A stretch of 64,000 nucleotides of DNA from Pampus argenteus (taxonomy: Eukaryota; Chordata; Actinopteri; Scombriformes; Stromateidae): positions 2,188,501-2,252,500 of the forward strand of contig CM072860.1 of the NCBI GenBank assembly GCA_036937835.1, written 5' to 3'. The notes beneath the pieces were generated by a model. That model had not been told where the DNA came from. It worked only from the letters and a program-made list of their open reading frames with translations, and did not search any database. A program made the position numbers and the translations under genes. Shown in pieces: positions 59,583 through 64,000 of this stretch (within the stretch, counting starts at the first letter, position 1; each line of letters starts with the position of its first letter).

Positions 59583-60370
59583 GGAAGAGGAGGGAGGAGG
59601 AGAAGGAGGAGAGAGGGAGGAGGGAAAAATGTTGAGAGGAAGTGATAGATGGAGAGAGAGAGGAATAAAATTATTCATAATGAGGTTTGATAGGGAGGTA
59701 AAAAGGGAGGAAGAAGAGAAAAATGACAGGAAAGAGGGAAGATGGAAGAGGAAAAGAAGGGAGGGAGAAAGATAGAAAGGTGGAGATAAACAGAGAACAA
59801 ATCAGGGTAAATGAAAAAAACAGAAAGATATAGGAGAGCGAAAGAGGAGGAGAAAAGAGGAGATGGAGGCGGAAGAGCAGAGAAACAGGGAGAGAAAAAT
59901 CACATGTAAATACAAATGTATGAATTAGCATAAATAATACCCAGAGACGTAGATTACATAACGCAGTGTGTTGTCAGGGAGAACAAGGGCCGAGGAGGGA
60001 AGGAAGGAGGGAGGGGGAGAGAAAGAAAGGGGGATTAGGAAGAAAAATGAGGGAGGGATGGACGGGTAGGGAGGTAGAGAGCAGATTTGGAGGGAAAGCA
60101 AAGAGAGGGAGCGCTTAATTAGGAGGGAAAAGGAGTGGGAGGAAGAGAGACGGTCACGGGATGAGATAGATGGGGAGAGAGGGGAGGTGAGAAGGAGGGA
60201 TTAGGGCAGGAAGGTATGGGAGAAAAAGGAGACAAAGAGGGATTGTGGCATTAGGGAGAGAAAGAAGAACAAGAGAGGGAGGAGGAGAGAGAGAGGGGTG
60301 ACATTTAAGGGGAGGAGAACGGAGGAATGAAGGCAGAAAAGAGGGAAGTTTGTGGAGGAAAGGAGGGGAA
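59583..60370. repeat. Long polypurine tract next to nhsl2 exon 2
   Basis: About 0.8 kb dominated by G/A on the plus strand (pyrimidine-rich in gene sense) with short non-purine breaks, for example 59,905-59,970. It runs straight into the exon 2 acceptor. No coding signal. Confidence 0.8.
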
Positions 60371-63300
60371 CGTCACTGTCAAAGCCTCGACACAAACAGA
60401 CAATCACAACAAATCATCCCGCGCGATCGCAAATGGCCATTCAACGTCGACATGAATGAGGCATCGACTTGAATCAGCGCTGATGAAATAATTTGACACA
60501 TCCAGCAGCTGATAAAACATGACTAACAGACACAGGAAATCCCAGACGTGACAGCAGCCGGTGTCCAACTGAGCAGAAAACGCAAACTTTCAGGAGGGCG
60601 GAGGAGCCTGTTGTTGTTTCTGATGGGGGTCAAGACAATGTCAAGCGATCGTACTGTAAGAGAAAGCAGACAGGCTGACGTGAGATGTGAATTTATCTGC
60701 TATTTAGTGAGCCTGTAATTTATTCTGTGGCAGGAACCACCGATAATGGACCATAGCGGCTGTTTTACCAGGTCCCGACTTCTTATCTGTATCTTACGTT
60801 TGGTTTGTGATGCACTGAGTTAAACATATTCATGAACAAATAGGCTGCAGTCACACCAGTGACAAATATAAAGTCAGGTCGATCTGCCCTGTCAGTTTCT
60901 ATGACACATAAAATACAGTACGCGTCTATGTCAGAGCGTTCCCGGCCACGAAACTGAAGCAGCGACTAAACGCTCGGGGGGGAAAACTCCTCCGGATCGG
61001 ATCGTCAGCTAAGCACGGAAAAATCTGAATATAAATATCAACTCCCAGTATGTGTGTGTGTGGGAAGTCTCTCTCCGAAGGCAAACATGCAGAAACTATT
61101 TCTAAAAATGTTCAAATTTAAAGAACACTCAGTTCCCGGCAGACAGGCGCACAGATTCGGCAGTGACTCCACCGACACCGACACTATCTTGTTTGCTCTG
61201 AAGCAAACGTCTCTCTCTCTCTCTCTTGCAGAAACCTGCCGTACTGTAAGGAATCTCGATTTCACCCTCCCAGCTACCGGCTTCATCTTCCTAAGCTGCT
61301 TTCACACAATCGGCTCCCACCAGAGAAAGCCAGTGTTTATGATACAGAAGTACACGTCAGTTAGCATCAGCCGCCGAGAGGAGAACAAAGGCGATCATGC
61401 ATGATTTATAACGTACTTTAGAATAGATATATATTCTCACCATTGTGCCTCATTTTGGGTAAGTCTCCTGCTCTTCCTTTACCATTGTTTCTCTAGCCGC
61501 TAGCCTGTGTTTACTGGGTCGCTGCAAGCTAAACATCCCATTAGCGTACTTGAGTTAGACATGGACGCTCAGCCAATATATTATATTTCTAATTATTTCA
61601 ATCAAGGACACAAACTTTTGCCATTTTGTCATTTTAATACGGGAATAAGGAAAACATAGGGTACTTTGTCAAGGCCTACAGGTAACCTACATACACAGAC
61701 TGGTTCTCTTCATTAAATTTTGATTAATACATTATTTCGACAGTCTACACATATTCCTACTGGCAGTAATTGGCAGGACAATATATTTGTTGGTATAAAT
61801 CGCTGTTAAAAGGTCTGGTTCGGTTTAGTCACGAAACTGAGAAACTTATTGCTTAAAATTGAATTGAAGCCAGCCTCATTGACCTTTTGATATCTTTAGC
61901 ATGCATACCACATCATTTGTAAGATGCTAGGTGTTAGCATTTTTATGAAGCAAATCAGTGAAACACCCAAAAAGTCAAAGTTTTCAAAGTTTTTTTTTTA
62001 AATCTAGTATCTGAGGAAACGAGACATACTCAGACCACAAAGACACATTTTGTCGCTGCCATGCTGTATAACAAATGTGATGTGGAGTTAAGTGCTCCCT
62101 GGGAACAACATTTTAAAGCACTGACTTCCTTTTCTCAATGTTTCTAATAGAAAGGATGCACTCTTAAGATCGCTTACAGCCGAAGTGGGCAATGAAAAAA
62201 TATGATGTTCCAGCCTTAAGATAAAGTAATGCACTTCTTTTATAAAGCTACACAAAAAGCAGTAGGCCACGATGTAATGTTATTAGAGCATGTGAAAGAC
62301 GACTATCTCAGGTGCCTTCATACCTCAGAGACATCACGTATTCTCACTGCACATCAACACAGTAAGGAGTCGTCGTCTATATAACAAGGTTTTTCACAGA
62401 CTAGAAGCCTCGAAGGATTCAAGATCAATCCCAAAACGCACCACTGCTTCCTAAAACAAATAGCAAGCCAGGATATCAACCACATCTAGACTGGTGGTTG
62501 GAAAAGGCACATTATATACACTATATATAATTATACATTACATAAAAGAGAAAAACCCAAAGGTCTGGTTGGGTATTGCAGTATGTACAAGATATCTATT
62601 GATCAGATGAAGTCATGAATGAGACTAATGAGAAGCATGCAAACAAGAAAAAAAAACAGACAAGCAATTAATGATATTGATAATGATTGAAAAAGATATT
62701 TAAAAATGAATTTGTGGTTGTTCGAATGTAAAAGCATCATAACATGTACGGTTTGCAGAGTGGAACCTGCTACCTTAACCTTAGCATTAGCATTAGCATT
62801 AGCACCTGGGTGTAGTTTCTCCAGGGAGGAATTATTACGACATCTCGTGACCTCCTTCATCATTCAACACTATCACAGAGAAACAGGAGCTAATGAAAAA
62901 ACAGAGAGGTGAAACGTCCACAGAAAACACTGCAGTGATAGTTCTGCTGCGCCCACTCGCATTAACCGAGGCACACACACACACACACACACACGTAGAA
63001 AACAAAGTTTACAATACACCTACTACAGTATAAACTGGCACACATCCACAGACACACATATGCATTATGCGAGGTGTTGCATTAAGTTATTTTTCTCCCA
63101 GGCATATTACTAATTCATTCCCCTCTGTGTGCGTTGGAGTGTCAGCAGGGAGGACACAGATTTAGACAAGCTGTTATCACCGGACACACACACACACACA
63201 CACACATACACACACACACATGCACAGATGACTGGGTAAACACAAGATATCCATTGATCATATTTTAGCATTTTATCACCTCCAGACTTGCACAGATTTT

Positions 63301-64000
63301 GTGTTTGCATACTGAAAATACATTTTCTCTCTTTCACACACTTGTGCAGAAATGCAACATGGTTGATAGTGCAGGAGCTAGTGCTGTGTGTGTGTGTGTG
63401 TGTGTGTGAATGACAGGCTTATGAGCCACTGTTAGCATTAGCCCAGCGCTCAGCAGATTCGTTTATGTCCATCTTAAATAACATTGTCACTGCACACTGA
63501 AAAGCTGGGCTAAAATGATGTGTATATATTTGTGTGTGTATATATTTGTGTGTGTGTGTGTGTGTGTGTCCATGTGAGCAGGCCTTGTGTTTTCCTCACG
63601 GTTAATAAAAGCTGAGCAGTAAAACAGATTAACCGGCTACTTCAAGACCAAACTGACTGTTAGCCGTAGCAACATCATGTCCATTGTGACCTTTGTTGTT
63701 ACGACTGAGCGACAGCAAAGGTCGGTACAAAGTAGATAAAACCAACGACCTCCGAGTCTCTTTGCAGTCAATGTCAAGTACTGACACTGGATGCTTTGAG
63801 AAAACATTCAACTTTTTAAAAGTTTGTCTTCTTTTGTTGAATAAAAAATAGGTTTCTGTAGAGAAACATCTTTTTATTTCTCATGTTAAATGCATTTTTT
63901 TGTCCAAATCAGTGGGACTGAAGTCAGTAAAGTTTGCAGCAACATTTGGACGCTGTGAGTCACATCGCTGGCCGTGTAAAGTTGTGTCATTCAACACTTA
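60371..64000 (-). other. nhsl2: nhsl2 intron 1 (partial)
   Basis: Upstream of exon 2 in gene orientation. I looked for the GC-rich first exon of NHS proteins (start M-P-F, then leucine-rich WAVE-homology region) and saw none, so it should lie beyond 64,000. The stretch holds unique A/T-rich DNA, a (TTAGCA)n near 62,779-62,804 and CA/GT tracts at about 62,970-62,993, 63,185-63,220, 63,387-63,408 and 63,539-63,570. Confidence 0.65.

Overview
The window looks like teleost fish genomic DNA. Two split vertebrate genes have short, compact introns and fish-like protein sequence. CA/GT, GA and ATT-type microsatellites are very dense. Several short interspersed repeats resemble, from memory, families common in bony fish. 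There are no bacterial operons, CRISPR arrays or recognisable tRNA/rRNA genes. All coding features that can be supported lie on the minus strand.

Layout. (1) 1-8,762: internal part of an ARHGAP6-type Rho GTPase-activating protein gene. Two exons (8,606-8,762, then 4,347-4,415) are seen; the GAP domain exons must lie beyond the left edge and exon 1 was not found. (2) 8,763-about 28,100: about 19 kb with no supportable exon, holding microsatellites, a long polypurine block near 12.5-13.2 kb, two minisatellite-like arrays and a diverged interspersed repeat. (3) 29,311-59,580: nine consecutive coding exons of nhsl2 (Nance-Horan-syndrome-like 2), with phase-compatible splice junctions from exon 2 to the stop codon. 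About 1,303 residues are encoded here; exon 1 (the WAVE-homology region) should lie beyond the right edge. A probable 3' UTR follows the stop. (4) 51,892-57,421: a complete 5,530-bp Ty3/Gypsy chromovirus of the Tf1/sushi type in the 17-kb second intron of nhsl2, in the same orientation as the gene. Its 494-bp LTRs read as identical, it is flanked by a 5-bp target duplication, and it carries a single open 1,480-codon Gag-Pol frame ending in a chromodomain. (5) 59,581-64,000: nhsl2 intron 1, starting with a roughly 0.8-kb polypyrimidine (sense) block next to the exon 2 acceptor.

Main result. The retrotransposon appears built for self-priming like fission-yeast Tf1. The 12 nt directly beside its 5' LTR match, with 11 of 12 identities, the complement of a segment in the LTR. 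That segment lies about 30 bp downstream of a TATA-like box and spans an initiator, where the transcript should begin. The same leader carries an early weak-context AUG opening a 157-codon frame that overlaps the Gag-Pol start. With identical LTRs and an unbroken frame, this copy is a candidate for a recently active element. NHSL2 and ARHGAP6 proteins both act on actin/Rho-linked cytoskeletal control, but nothing here shows that they are co-regulated; their adjacency is more likely a trace of an old vertebrate paralogon.
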